A stretch of 64,000 nucleotides of DNA from a virus. Shown in pieces: positions 23,358 through 30,603 of the stretch; the first letter of the stretch is position 1, and every line of letters starts with the position of its first letter. The stretch is from positions 1 to 64,000 of IMG/VR virus record IMGVR_UViG_3300043418_000114; one strand, given 5' to 3'. The translations under genes were made by a program, and so were the position numbers. The notes below the pieces were generated by a model that worked only from the letters and a program-made list of their open reading frames with translations, did no database searches and was not told where the DNA came from.

Positions 23358-25154
23358 ATGCCTATTAATCAAGAAACACTCAACCGCAGACTTTATAAAG
23401 TACTGCATAATCGTTTTAAAGATACCAAAGCATTGGATTCAGAGGGAGACGTTTCTCCTATTGAAGACGAGGCAGACGTATTTCGCTTTACTTTCACCAA
23501 AGATGGTGAAGAATATGGTAAAGTATACGTCACGGTTGACAATTCTAAGACATTAAAAATCTACTACGACGATGATGTTACCGACAGTCCAAGTTCTATT
23601 ACTCCAGGTTCACAGTACAATGACACGTGGGATGGATTTACCGAATTCATGAAGCGTTGGGCAATGAAGAATCAACTTGGTTGGGAACCAACAGACAAAG
23701 ATCACTTAGAAGGCGACATGGCTAGGAGAAATCACGTGAAGAAACAAGAAAATATGATGGAAGGTTATTACCCAATGGGTAAGAAAGCTAGCTATAGCGA
23801 CAACGTACCTAATGTGAAAATGGTTATTCAACATACCAGAGAAATTCAAGAAGGCGAACAGCGTTATCGCAATGTTGCTAAAATCTTCTTGGAGAATAGT
23901 GAGGGTGAGCGTATCTTAGCTCCTACTACCAAGCCTGGTATCGCACGTGTATATGCTCGTCATATCGCAGAAGGTGGAGTTCCAAATGATGAACGTTGGA
24001 ATCACATCAAAGGTCTATGTGAAGAATATTCAAAGATGGCTGGTTTTGTTCGTGCCACTCGTGGCAAGCAATTCAATGAATCAGCACAAGGTCTAATTGA
24101 AAGTGGCATCAATCACTACAATTCTCTACGTGAATCACTAAGCAAGTTGGCTGGTCATCGCGGTTATAACATGTACTTTGAATCATGGACTCCACCGCTA
24201 ATGGAAGATGAAGATGATTCAAGTTCAATCACTGAATTGTTCGTTCAAGAAACGATGGATCCACGTATCGAAAGCGTAATGCCAATCCTATCTAAGCTAC
24301 ACAAGACAGTAGCAGAAATGAAGGAAGTTGGCGCACTAGCTGAGTGGGCAGATAGCTTGTTAGAAGCTCCTGGTGCCGAGACTCTAAAGCACAATCAAAG
24401 CACAGAAGAAAAAAATCTAAAAGCATTTGGTCTAGCAGAAGAAGAACTAGATGAAGGTGCCGGTGGTCCTGAAGCAAGCGAAGAACCAGTTCAACCTATC
24501 GTTAGTGAAGACGACCTAGATGAAGCAAGCGATGCATATTCTATTCCAGAATCTGATAATAAGAAAATTGAAGCACATGGCGTACATGGCATGAAGTCTA
24601 AGCCATGGCGCAAAGTGTTCAAGAATCAGACGGCGTTTGAAGCATGGTTAGAGAAGAACGAAGGCAATGTTGAAGTTCACGGCACTCGTGAGGTTGAAGA
24701 ACAAGTTGAAGAAGACTTGGATGCTAATCAAAAGCGAGTTGGTCAATTAGGTCCAACTGAAAAGGTTGGACCAAAAGGCGCAGTTGGCAAATTAGTTGGT
24801 GCAAGCGAAAGTTTCATTAACACTGACGCACAAGCCGTGGTAACAGAAGAAGGTTCCGTTGATTATGGTGACCTAGAAAACGAATACTACTATGTAATCG
24901 ACACTCAAAGTGGTGAAGTGATTGACGGTCCATTCGATAGCGTAGGTGAAGTTCCATTACGATTAATGGGATTCGACGGCGGTCACAAAGTCAAGAAGGG
25001 TGCTGAATTGAAGGGGTTAGAAGAAGCAAAATCCGATGATCCAGATTATGACAAAGCACTCAAGCGATTCAAAAAAGGATTGCCTCCAAAAGAGAAACAA
25101 GTCGCTGAAGGTCAAGAAGACTTAGATGCTATTCTACGAATTATTCGCAAATAA
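23358..25154 (+). CDS. Large hypothetical protein, probably virion or head-related
   Basis: A 598-residue, acidic, largely helical protein with no enzyme motif I recognise. Residues 350-400 and 450-480 are low-complexity Glu/Asp-rich linkers separating folded parts; a repeat-like use of KxxGxxG appears near 470-490. L/I-x-E sites followed by small residues are frequent in the second half, so prohead-protease processing is possible but not shown. It lies between terminase and gp32, behind a late-type motif and ahead of a strong terminator. Confidence 0.6.
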   Translation: MPINQETLNRRLYKVLHNRFKDTKALDSEGDVSPIEDEADVFRFTFTKDGEEYGKVYVTVDNSKTLKIYYDDDVTDSPSSITPGSQYNDTWDGFTEFMKRWAMKNQLGWEPTDKDHLEGDMARRNHVKKQENMMEGYYPMGKKASYSDNVPNVKMVIQHTREIQEGEQRYRNVAKIFLENSEGERILAPTTKPGIARVYARHIAEGGVPNDERWNHIKGLCEEYSKMAGFVRATRGKQFNESAQGLIESGINHYNSLRESLSKLAGHRGYNMYFESWTPPLMEDEDDSSSITELFVQETMDPRIESVMPILSKLHKTVAEMKEVGALAEWADSLLEAPGAETLKHNQSTEEKNLKAFGLAEEELDEGAGGPEASEEPVQPIVSEDDLDEASDAYSIPESDNKKIEAHGVHGMKSKPWRKVFKNQTAFEAWLEKNEGNVEVHGTREVEEQVEEDLDANQKRVGQLGPTEKVGPKGAVGKLVGASESFINTDAQAVVTEEGSVDYGDLENEYYYVIDTQSGEVIDGPFDSVGEVPLRLMGFDGGHKVKKGAELKGLEEAKSDDPDYDKALKRFKKGLPPKEKQVAEGQEDLDAILRIIRK

Positions 25155-25174
25155 TTGGCGAAAATAGTTCTCAA

Positions 25175-25207
25175 AAACCGCGCTTTTTAGTGCGGTTTCT
25201 TTTTTCT
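25175..25207 (+). terminator. Intrinsic terminator ending the late block
   Basis: AAACCGC (25176-25182) pairs with GCGGTTT (25193-25199) and is followed by CTTTTTT. It separates the late genes from the gp32-UvsX-UvsY block. Confidence 0.85.
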
Positions 25208-25210
25208 GGG

Positions 25211-25218
25211 ATAAATAA
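25211..25218 (+). promoter_or_regulatory. Candidate late promoter upstream of gp32
   Basis: GATAAATA directly after the terminator and just ahead of a sigma70-type promoter. Together they suggest that gp32 is made both early and late. Confidence 0.5.
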
Positions 25219-25221
25219 TAT

Positions 25222-25250
25222 TGACACATGCAAATAGTAATGCTAAACTA
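25222..25250 (+). promoter_or_regulatory. Sigma70-type promoter of gp32
   Basis: TTGACA (25222-25227), 17 bases, TAAACT (25245-25250). It gives a leader of about 70 bases that begins with a 7-bp hairpin. Confidence 0.7.
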
Positions 25251-25262
25251 TTACTTGTGTTA

Positions 25263-25281
25263 GACACTAATAGGTAGTGTC
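25263..25281 (+). promoter_or_regulatory. 5'-terminal hairpin with ATAGG loop, gp32 leader
   Basis: GACACTA pairs perfectly with TAGTGTC around the loop ATAGG. It lies about 6 bases after the predicted transcription start, like the ATAGA-loop hairpins at 35535, 36312 and 39925. T4 gp32 represses its own mRNA through a structured leader; a similar role is possible here. Confidence 0.55.
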
Positions 25282-25325
25282 GAATATTAAACAGAGACCA
25301 TCTCAATTTTATAAGGAAAAATATC

Positions 25326-26327
25326 ATGGCATCATTAGCAGAAATCCGTGCCCGTATCGCGGCACAAGAAAACAAGTCACAGGGTAAATCTAACACCCAA
25401 TCTGATAACGCAGTCTACGCACACTGGAACATGGATGAAGGCACTACAGCTACTGTACGTTACTTACCAGACGCCGATCCAAAGAACGAATTCTTCTGGG
25501 TTGAAAAACAAATCATCAAACTTCCATTCAACGGCGTTAAAGGCCAAAGCGACTCTAAGCAAGTAATCGTACAAGTTCCATGTATGGAAATGTATGGCGA
25601 ATCATGCCCAATCTTGGCAGAAGTTCGTCCTTGGTACAAAGACGAGTCATTGAAAGAAATGGCTAACAAATACTGGAAGAAGCGTTCATACTTGTTCCAA
25701 GGTTTTGTTCGTCAAAACCCACTAGGTGACGACAAGACACCAGCAAACCCAATCCGTCGTTTCATCATCTCTCCACAAATCATCCCAATCGTCAAGAGCG
25801 GTTTGATGGATCCAGAGATCCTAGAAATGCCAACTGACTACACTCGTGGTCTTGATTTTAACATCAAGAAAACCACAAAAGGTGGCTATGCTGATTACTC
25901 AACCAGCAACTGGGCTCGTCGTGAGACTCCTCTAACAGAAGCTGAACAAGCCGCTATCGATGCACATGGTTTGTTTGACTTGAAAGAGTTCTTGCCTAAG
26001 AAGCCAACCGCCGCTGAATTGAACATCATCAAAGAAATGTTCGAAGCATCAGTTGACGGTCAACCATACGACTTAGAGCGTTGGGGTCAATACTACCGTC
26101 CATACGGCTTAGAAGCACCTGCAGGTTCGACCGCGGCTAAACCAGAAGCGTCTGCTGAAACCAGCGCCCCCGCAACTGCACCAGTAGCAGAATCTACTAC
26201 AGCACCGTGGGAAGACGAGCCACAGACCGCATCCGCACCAGTGAGTGTCCCTACTCAAACCGCTACTTCTAGCGACAAAGCACAAGACATCCTAGCGATG
26301 ATCCGTGCAAGACAAAACAAGTCTTAA
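25326..26327 (+). CDS. Single-stranded DNA-binding protein (gp32-type)
   Basis: A 333-residue gp32 homologue that coats single-stranded DNA in replication, recombination and repair. The core (about 30-260) follows T4-like gp32 (YAHWNMDEG...TVRYLPDAD...FFWVEKQIIKLPF). The C terminus (270-315) is acidic and Pro/Thr/Ala-rich, the usual partner-binding tail. Only two Cys (PCMEMYGESCPI) stand where T4 gp32 has its zinc cluster, so zinc binding may be lost or altered. The first and last residues echo each other (EIRAR and MIRAR, each leading to NKS). Confidence 0.88.
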   Translation: MASLAEIRARIAAQENKSQGKSNTQSDNAVYAHWNMDEGTTATVRYLPDADPKNEFFWVEKQIIKLPFNGVKGQSDSKQVIVQVPCMEMYGESCPILAEVRPWYKDESLKEMANKYWKKRSYLFQGFVRQNPLGDDKTPANPIRRFIISPQIIPIVKSGLMDPEILEMPTDYTRGLDFNIKKTTKGGYADYSTSNWARRETPLTEAEQAAIDAHGLFDLKEFLPKKPTAAELNIIKEMFEASVDGQPYDLERWGQYYRPYGLEAPAGSTAAKPEASAETSAPATAPVAESTTAPWEDEPQTASAPVSVPTQTATSSDKAQDILAMIRARQNKS

Positions 26328-26334
26328 TATGGGA

Positions 26335-26356
26335 ACAAGGGACTTCGGTCCCTTGT
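26335..26356 (+). terminator. UUCG-loop hairpin after gp32
   Basis: ACAAGGGAC pairs with GTCCCTTGT around TTCG. No long T run follows, so it may attenuate or protect the gp32 mRNA 3' end rather than stop all transcription into the UvsX genes. Confidence 0.6.
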
Positions 26357-26372
26357 CTTAAGGAGAATCCCC

Positions 26373-26597
26373 ATGACAATGCCAGACGAAAGATACCGTG
26401 CTTTAAAGCAGGGTAAAAAGCTATTAGAGGAGTTGTGTGACCCAGGTCGTACACCTCGTGTGCCTAGTTTGGTTCGTGATAGAGCAAGAGGAGCGTTGCG
26501 TCATTACCCATCTGATTATGAATTAGAACGTATGGCGGAGAAGTGTCCCGATTTGCTTGATACACAACCTTTCAGCGTGTACACTGTAAACAAATAA
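26373..26597 (+). CDS. BPSL0761-family protein
   Basis: A 74-residue protein starting MTMPDERYRALKQGKKLLEE with RTPRVPSLVRDRARGALRHYP in the middle (quoted in two parts). This is the pattern of the BPSL0761 family, small proteins I know mainly from Burkholderia and other betaproteobacteria. Function is unknown. In a phage it may mimic or replace the host protein. It lies between gp32 and UvsX with an AAGGAG site. It is the best host clue in the window. Confidence 0.75.
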   Translation: MTMPDERYRALKQGKKLLEELCDPGRTPRVPSLVRDRARGALRHYPSDYELERMAEKCPDLLDTQPFSVYTVNK

Positions 26598-26607
26598 GGA
26601 GAACGAA

Positions 26608-27681
26608 TTGGCAAAACCATTCGACATTAGTAAATTTAGAAAAGACATTACAAAGTCCATCGACGGACTTTCAGTTGGCTTTCATGATCCAACTGACTGG
26701 ATCTCAACAGGCAATTACGCACTCAACTACTTAATCAGTAGTGACTTTAAGAAGGGCGTACCACTAGGCAAAGTTACTGTATTCGCAGGCGAATCAGGAT
26801 CAGGCAAATCATTCATTTGCTCTGGTAACTTAGTTCGCAACGCACAACAACAAGGCATCTATGTTGTGTTGATCGACAGCGAAAACGCACTTGATGAAGC
26901 ATGGCTACATGCACTTGGTGTAGAAACTACCGATGACAAACTATTGAAGCTAAACATGGCGATGATTGATGACGTTGCTAAAACAATTTCAACATTCATG
27001 AAAGACTACAAAGCGATGGCCGAAGAAGACCGTCCTAAAGTTCTATTCGTAGTTGACTCACTTGGTATGTTAATGTCACCAACAGAAGTCAATCAGTTTG
27101 ATGCTGGTGAAATTAAAGGTGATATGGGTCGTAAGCCTAAAGCACTTAAAGCACTAGTCACTAACTGCGTGAACATGTTTGGTAGCTGTAACGTTGGCTT
27201 GGTTGCTACTAACCACAGCTACGCATCACAAGATCCATACTCACCAGACCCAATCGTTTCAGGTGGTTCAGGCTTTGTATATGCATCCTCAATCTTGGTT
27301 GCGATGAAGAAGTTGAAGCTGAAAGAAGACGAAGAAGGCAACAAGACGACTGATGTATTGGGTATTCGTGCTGGATGCAAAATCATGAAGACTCGTTACG
27401 CTAAACCGTTCGAAGATATTCAGATTCAAATTCCATATGAAACTGGCATGAATCCATACAGTGGCTTCTTTGACTTGATCGAAAAGAAAGAGTTGATTAA
27501 GAAAGAAGGCAATCGTTATGCATACACTGACTTGAATGGCGAAGTTCATAAGTATTTCCGCAAAGAGTGGAATAGAAATGAAAACGGTATCATGGATCTG
27601 GTAATGGATGAGTTTGCTGAAAAAACCAAACCTGTGATAAGTAATTCTGTAGAAACTGATGAAGGAGAACCTACAGAATGA
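26608..27681 (+). CDS. UvsX recombinase (RecA family)
   Basis: A 357-residue RecA/UvsX strand-exchange protein. Walker A is GESGSGKS (61-68), and Walker B VLFVVDSLG follows around residue 150; the SGGSGFVY and ILVAMKKLKLK blocks are UvsX-like. It starts with TTG at 26608, directed by AAGGAG; no nearer ATG fits. It would drive recombination-dependent replication with UvsY, UvsW and gp32, all encoded in this window. The C-terminal end is acidic. The next gene starts in its stop. Confidence 0.93.
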   Translation: MAKPFDISKFRKDITKSIDGLSVGFHDPTDWISTGNYALNYLISSDFKKGVPLGKVTVFAGESGSGKSFICSGNLVRNAQQQGIYVVLIDSENALDEAWLHALGVETTDDKLLKLNMAMIDDVAKTISTFMKDYKAMAEEDRPKVLFVVDSLGMLMSPTEVNQFDAGEIKGDMGRKPKALKALVTNCVNMFGSCNVGLVATNHSYASQDPYSPDPIVSGGSGFVYASSILVAMKKLKLKEDEEGNKTTDVLGIRAGCKIMKTRYAKPFEDIQIQIPYETGMNPYSGFFDLIEKKELIKKEGNRYAYTDLNGEVHKYFRKEWNRNENGIMDLVMDEFAEKTKPVISNSVETDEGEPTE

Positions 27682-27926
27682 GTTTAAGTTTAGTAGCAGA
27701 AGTCTGGGAAGCGTTACAAACGCATATTGATTTTAATGAACGAGGTGATGCCGCAGATACATTGGTAACATACTTGATTGAAAACAACTACGAAGTTGAC
27801 GATATCAAAGATGCTTTCAGTGATAAAACCATCAACAAAGCATTGAAGGGTTATGCAGAAGAACACTTCCAAGAAGACGACTACGAAGATTACGAAGAAG
27901 ATACAGACGAAGACGATTGGAATTAA
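27678..27926 (+). CDS. Small acidic protein between UvsX and UvsY
   Basis: An 82-residue protein with a helical N-terminal domain and a strongly acidic tail (last 20 residues almost all D, E, Y). Acidic tails of this type often bind DNA-binding proteins. It is coupled to UvsX by ATGA and ends one base before the UvsY-like gene, so it may modulate recombination. No family is recognised. Confidence 0.65.
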   Translation: MSLSLVAEVWEALQTHIDFNERGDAADTLVTYLIENNYEVDDIKDAFSDKTINKALKGYAEEHFQEDDYEDYEEDTDEDDWN

Positions 27927-28388
27927 ATGGCAATATGGTACTCACAAATTACTTCTAACCTAGGAGTAATCCCAGACTTTATTAGTTACTATGAAACTGA
28001 ATTGATTCAGGCAAAGAGTGAGGTTAAAGTTATTGGAAACGTTGAGAAAAACATTGCCGCTATTCCTGGCGTGACAGAGCACCGCTTTAATCAACTACAA
28101 GAGATTGAAGCGGTTCTCCAATATCTTAACTTGCAACTACGCAAGATTCGCCGAAAACATTTTCAAAAATATCTAGAAGCGTACAATAGAGCATTAACAG
28201 ATCGTACCGCTGAAAAGTACGTAGATGGTGAAGACGAAGTTATTGATATGGAAACTATCATTAACGAAGTAGCACTACTACGCAATAGATGGTTAGGTGT
28301 AATGAAGGGACTTGAAGCCAAACAATGGCAGATGGGACACATTGTTCGCCTACGCACTGCCGGTATGGAAGATATCACAATAGGATAA
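27927..28388 (+). CDS. Probable UvsY recombination mediator
   Basis: A 153-residue helical protein immediately downstream of UvsX and its acidic partner. Length, helical character, a central LQLRKIRRKHFQKYLEAYNR block and a C-terminal region rich in hydrophobics agree with T4-like UvsY, which loads UvsX onto gp32-coated DNA. The call relies on context plus pattern; I cannot align it by eye over the full length. Confidence 0.7.
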   Translation: MAIWYSQITSNLGVIPDFISYYETELIQAKSEVKVIGNVEKNIAAIPGVTEHRFNQLQEIEAVLQYLNLQLRKIRRKHFQKYLEAYNRALTDRTAEKYVDGEDEVIDMETIINEVALLRNRWLGVMKGLEAKQWQMGHIVRLRTAGMEDITIG

Positions 28389-28389
28389 T

Positions 28390-29217
28390 ATGGCAATCAT
28401 TCGACAAAGTCCAAGCACATCAAGTAACATCACTATCAATGGCGCTCAATTAACACAAAGCATGGGAGCTACAGCCAGTTCAAGTATTTCAATGGGTGCC
28501 TTTGGTAACTTGACACCTGGGTTATCGATAACGTCACTTGACTCATTGGTGTTCTGGGATAATCCTAACGTCAAAAAATATGAAATCGTAGAGACAACCG
28601 AAGACTTGATGGCACTTAGTGCTACCTGGTATCGTATTAGAATGTCTCGCACTCCTGAGAATCAAGGTACGATTTTCCCTACAACCTTAATAGACAAGAT
28701 TCTGTTTCCTGAAGTCAATCAGGATGATAGAAAACTTGCCGCTGACATTCGTGATTATTATAGCAAGAAAATCATGATGTGGAAGCTCAAGGGTAAAGAA
28801 CTAAACAACTTTGAGAAGGACATGAATGAATTCATTCATACCGATGGATTGAAGTTCCAAGAGAAAATGATTCCTCTTGTGTATAGCTTGCCAGGCTTCT
28901 ATGCGTATGCATTAGACTTTGACAAGATGATGGCACTGCATGATATTAGTATCAAAGATGCAATCAATCAAGTTGGCACAAAACGATTGGATCTAGTCAA
29001 AGTATTAGACAGCGGTAGACGTAGCCGTAAAACTAAAGAATACTGGTTCAGAGATGAATCTAATCATTTAGTTAAAATGGTAATACAAGCTGATAATCCA
29101 CTAATGTCATTACTTGATCTTTACACACAGGATCAGATCATAGTCAATGGGTTGTTCACAAAGATAACACGTGACGACAAAGACTATTTTATGGTGTCTA
29201 AGTTTAAATTCATTTGA
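28390..29217 (+). CDS. Hypothetical protein downstream of UvsY
   Basis: A 275-residue protein. The first 50 residues are Ser/Gly/Thr-rich and probably disordered; the rest is a globular mixed fold with several charged helices. In T4 the genes after uvsY encode baseplate parts (gp25, gp26), so a baseplate role is possible, but I see no diagnostic motif. The promoter of the next operon overlaps its stop. Confidence 0.6.
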   Translation: MAIIRQSPSTSSNITINGAQLTQSMGATASSSISMGAFGNLTPGLSITSLDSLVFWDNPNVKKYEIVETTEDLMALSATWYRIRMSRTPENQGTIFPTTLIDKILFPEVNQDDRKLAADIRDYYSKKIMMWKLKGKELNNFEKDMNEFIHTDGLKFQEKMIPLVYSLPGFYAYALDFDKMMALHDISIKDAINQVGTKRLDLVKVLDSGRRSRKTKEYWFRDESNHLVKMVIQADNPLMSLLDLYTQDQIIVNGLFTKITRDDKDYFMVSKFKFI

Positions 29218-29242
29218 CACTGAATTAAATTGGACATATAAT
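29214..29242 (+). promoter_or_regulatory. Sigma70-type promoter, extended class
   Basis: TTGACA (29214-29219), 17 bases, TATAAT (29237-29242), with ATTGGACA before the -10 box as in the 29874 promoter. Confidence 0.85.
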
Positions 29243-29273
29243 ACACTCAATGTTTAACACAACGGAGAGTGAA

Positions 29274-29534
29274 ATGTCTGATACGATCATCACCACAGCA
29301 GAATGCCAGTACAAGAAAGATACTGGCACTTTGGTTAAACCTCATAACGAGCGTTTTCCTACTGAAGTTTTTGTTGTAAGCAACGTTACCGGACGCACTG
29401 TTCGTTTCATTCCTATCCCTATGAGTCATCCTATGTATGACGAAGATGGCTGGGATGGTGAACAAGCTGTTTATCAACCATGTGCAAACGAAGCGTACAC
29501 TAACGCTAAAGTTCTCGTTCTGCATCACTTCTAA
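29274..29534 (+). CDS. Small early protein
   Basis: An 86-residue protein with a predicted beta-rich core (EVFVVSNVTGRTVRFIPIP). The start at 29274 follows GGAGAG; an upstream in-frame ATG at 29250 lies too close to the predicted transcription start to have a ribosome binding site. No family is recognised. Confidence 0.65.
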   Translation: MSDTIITTAECQYKKDTGTLVKPHNERFPTEVFVVSNVTGRTVRFIPIPMSHPMYDEDGWDGEQAVYQPCANEAYTNAKVLVLHHF

Positions 29535-29543
29535 GGAGTTATC

Positions 29544-29687
29544 ATGGAAATCACCGTGATTCTGCACACGCCAGCTGGCGATGTTCGCACCGCATTTCAT
29601 CCTAATGCCAGAGAGCATGCCATGAAGTGTATTGAAAGCTACACACTCGATGGCAAATCGTTTTCTGTTGAACAGCGAAAGTTCTAA
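29544..29687 (+). CDS. Small protein, 47 residues
   Basis: A short ORF with a strong AAGGAG site, beginning MEITVILHTPAGDVRTAF. It looks like a strand-rich mini-domain with a C-terminal helix. It lies 9 bases after the previous gene and 2 bases before the next, so it is part of the same operon. Confidence 0.55.
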   Translation: MEITVILHTPAGDVRTAFHPNAREHAMKCIESYTLDGKSFSVEQRKF

Positions 29688-29689
29688 AC

Positions 29690-29866
29690 ATGTCTGAAAT
29701 TATTGGATATATCATAGCTACGATTATTCTGTTAGCTATTGCTGGTGGTCTGAATCGTTGTACTAACACCACTGCTCAAGAAAAATGTGAAGCAAAAGGC
29801 GGCGAGTTTTACAAAGCAGTAGATGCTAGTCATAGTCTTTGCAAACTTTCTCAAAAAGAAAATTGA
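29690..29866 (+). CDS. Small membrane-anchored protein, 58 residues
   Basis: A 58-residue ORF with an N-terminal hydrophobic helix (4-20) followed by a short soluble part with three Cys. It could be an inner-membrane anchored peptide; the Cys spacing (CTNTTAQEKC) could allow a disulfide in the periplasm. It closes the small operon that starts at 29214. Confidence 0.55.
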   Translation: MSEIIGYIIATIILLAIAGGLNRCTNTTAQEKCEAKGGEFYKAVDASHSLCKLSQKEN

Positions 29867-29873
29867 TTTTCGG

Positions 29874-29902
29874 TTGACACTGGATCATTTTGGACATATA
29901 AT
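29874..29902 (+). promoter_or_regulatory. Sigma70-type promoter, extended class
   Basis: TTGACA (29874-29879), 17 bases, TATAAT (29897-29902), with TTTTGGACA before the -10 box and TCATCCATC after it. Confidence 0.87.
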
Positions 29903-29935
29903 TCATCCATCGATTCAACAAAACCGGAGCTAAAA

Positions 29936-30157
29936 ATGGAACTCGCAATTGGTACTCACATTCGTTACACTTCTGCCGCAGGCACTCGTAACGCAGTGAT
30001 TGAAAACGTCAAAGTTGGTCCCACTGCAAAACCAGGCTTCATGAACACTTGGCTCACCCTGCGAATCCCTGTCCAGCGCGGTGTAAAGTTCGAGACTCAT
30101 GTTCAAATTCCCGCTGATAACAATTCTGTTAAAGCATTCCGCATCGAAGCAATCTAA
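29936..30157 (+). CDS. Small early protein
   Basis: A 73-residue beta-rich protein with an SH3- or OB-like strand pattern by eye. The site CCGGAGC precedes its ATG. It is the first gene after a strong promoter and is followed by the gene at 30172. No family is recognised. Confidence 0.65.
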   Translation: MELAIGTHIRYTSAAGTRNAVIENVKVGPTAKPGFMNTWLTLRIPVQRGVKFETHVQIPADNNSVKAFRIEAI

Positions 30158-30171
30158 CCGAGGTAATCAAA

Positions 30172-30516
30172 ATGACTACAGTAACTTTTGACCTGGCAAA
30201 AACTCAAGACGCAATCAACGAAGCTGGCATTCAGGCACGTACTGCCGCAAAGCAAATGCTTGCTCAACGAGGCGATGGCCCTATGTGTGGCTTTGCATGG
30301 GTTGACGTTCGTGGTGTTCGCAGTAACTCTAAAATGGGCAAAGCACTGGCCGCCGCTGGCTTTAGTAAAGCATGGAACGGTGCTCTGCAACTTTGGAACC
30401 CCTCTCAAGCACATGTACAATGTGTTGATATTCTCGAAGCAGGTGCTCATGCATATGCTACTGTTCTCCGTGATAAACTTGGCCTGAATGCCTACGCAGG
30501 TTCTCGCCTCGATTAA
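30172..30516 (+). CDS. Conserved-type small phage protein
   Basis: A 114-residue protein with a Trp- and Gly-rich core (CGFAWVDVRGVRSN, then GKALAAAGFSKAWNGAL). The pattern suggests a compact fold seen in several phages as far as I recall, with no known function. It is preceded by CCGAGG and ends before the rIIA promoter. Confidence 0.65.
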   Translation: MTTVTFDLAKTQDAINEAGIQARTAAKQMLAQRGDGPMCGFAWVDVRGVRSNSKMGKALAAAGFSKAWNGALQLWNPSQAHVQCVDILEAGAHAYATVLRDKLGLNAYAGSRLD

Positions 30517-30542
30517 TTTTAAAATCACATCGTCTAAAACGG

Positions 30543-30571
30543 TTGACAACAAATAAGTTTAGTCATATAAT
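30543..30571 (+). promoter_or_regulatory. Sigma70-type promoter of the rIIA-rIIB pair
   Basis: TTGACA (30543-30548), 17 bases, TATAAT (30566-30571). The spacer end AGTTTAGTCA and the leader with ACACACA match the 4217 promoter. Confidence 0.87.
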
Positions 30572-30603
30572 ACATTCATTCTTTAACACACACAGGAAAT
30601 CAA

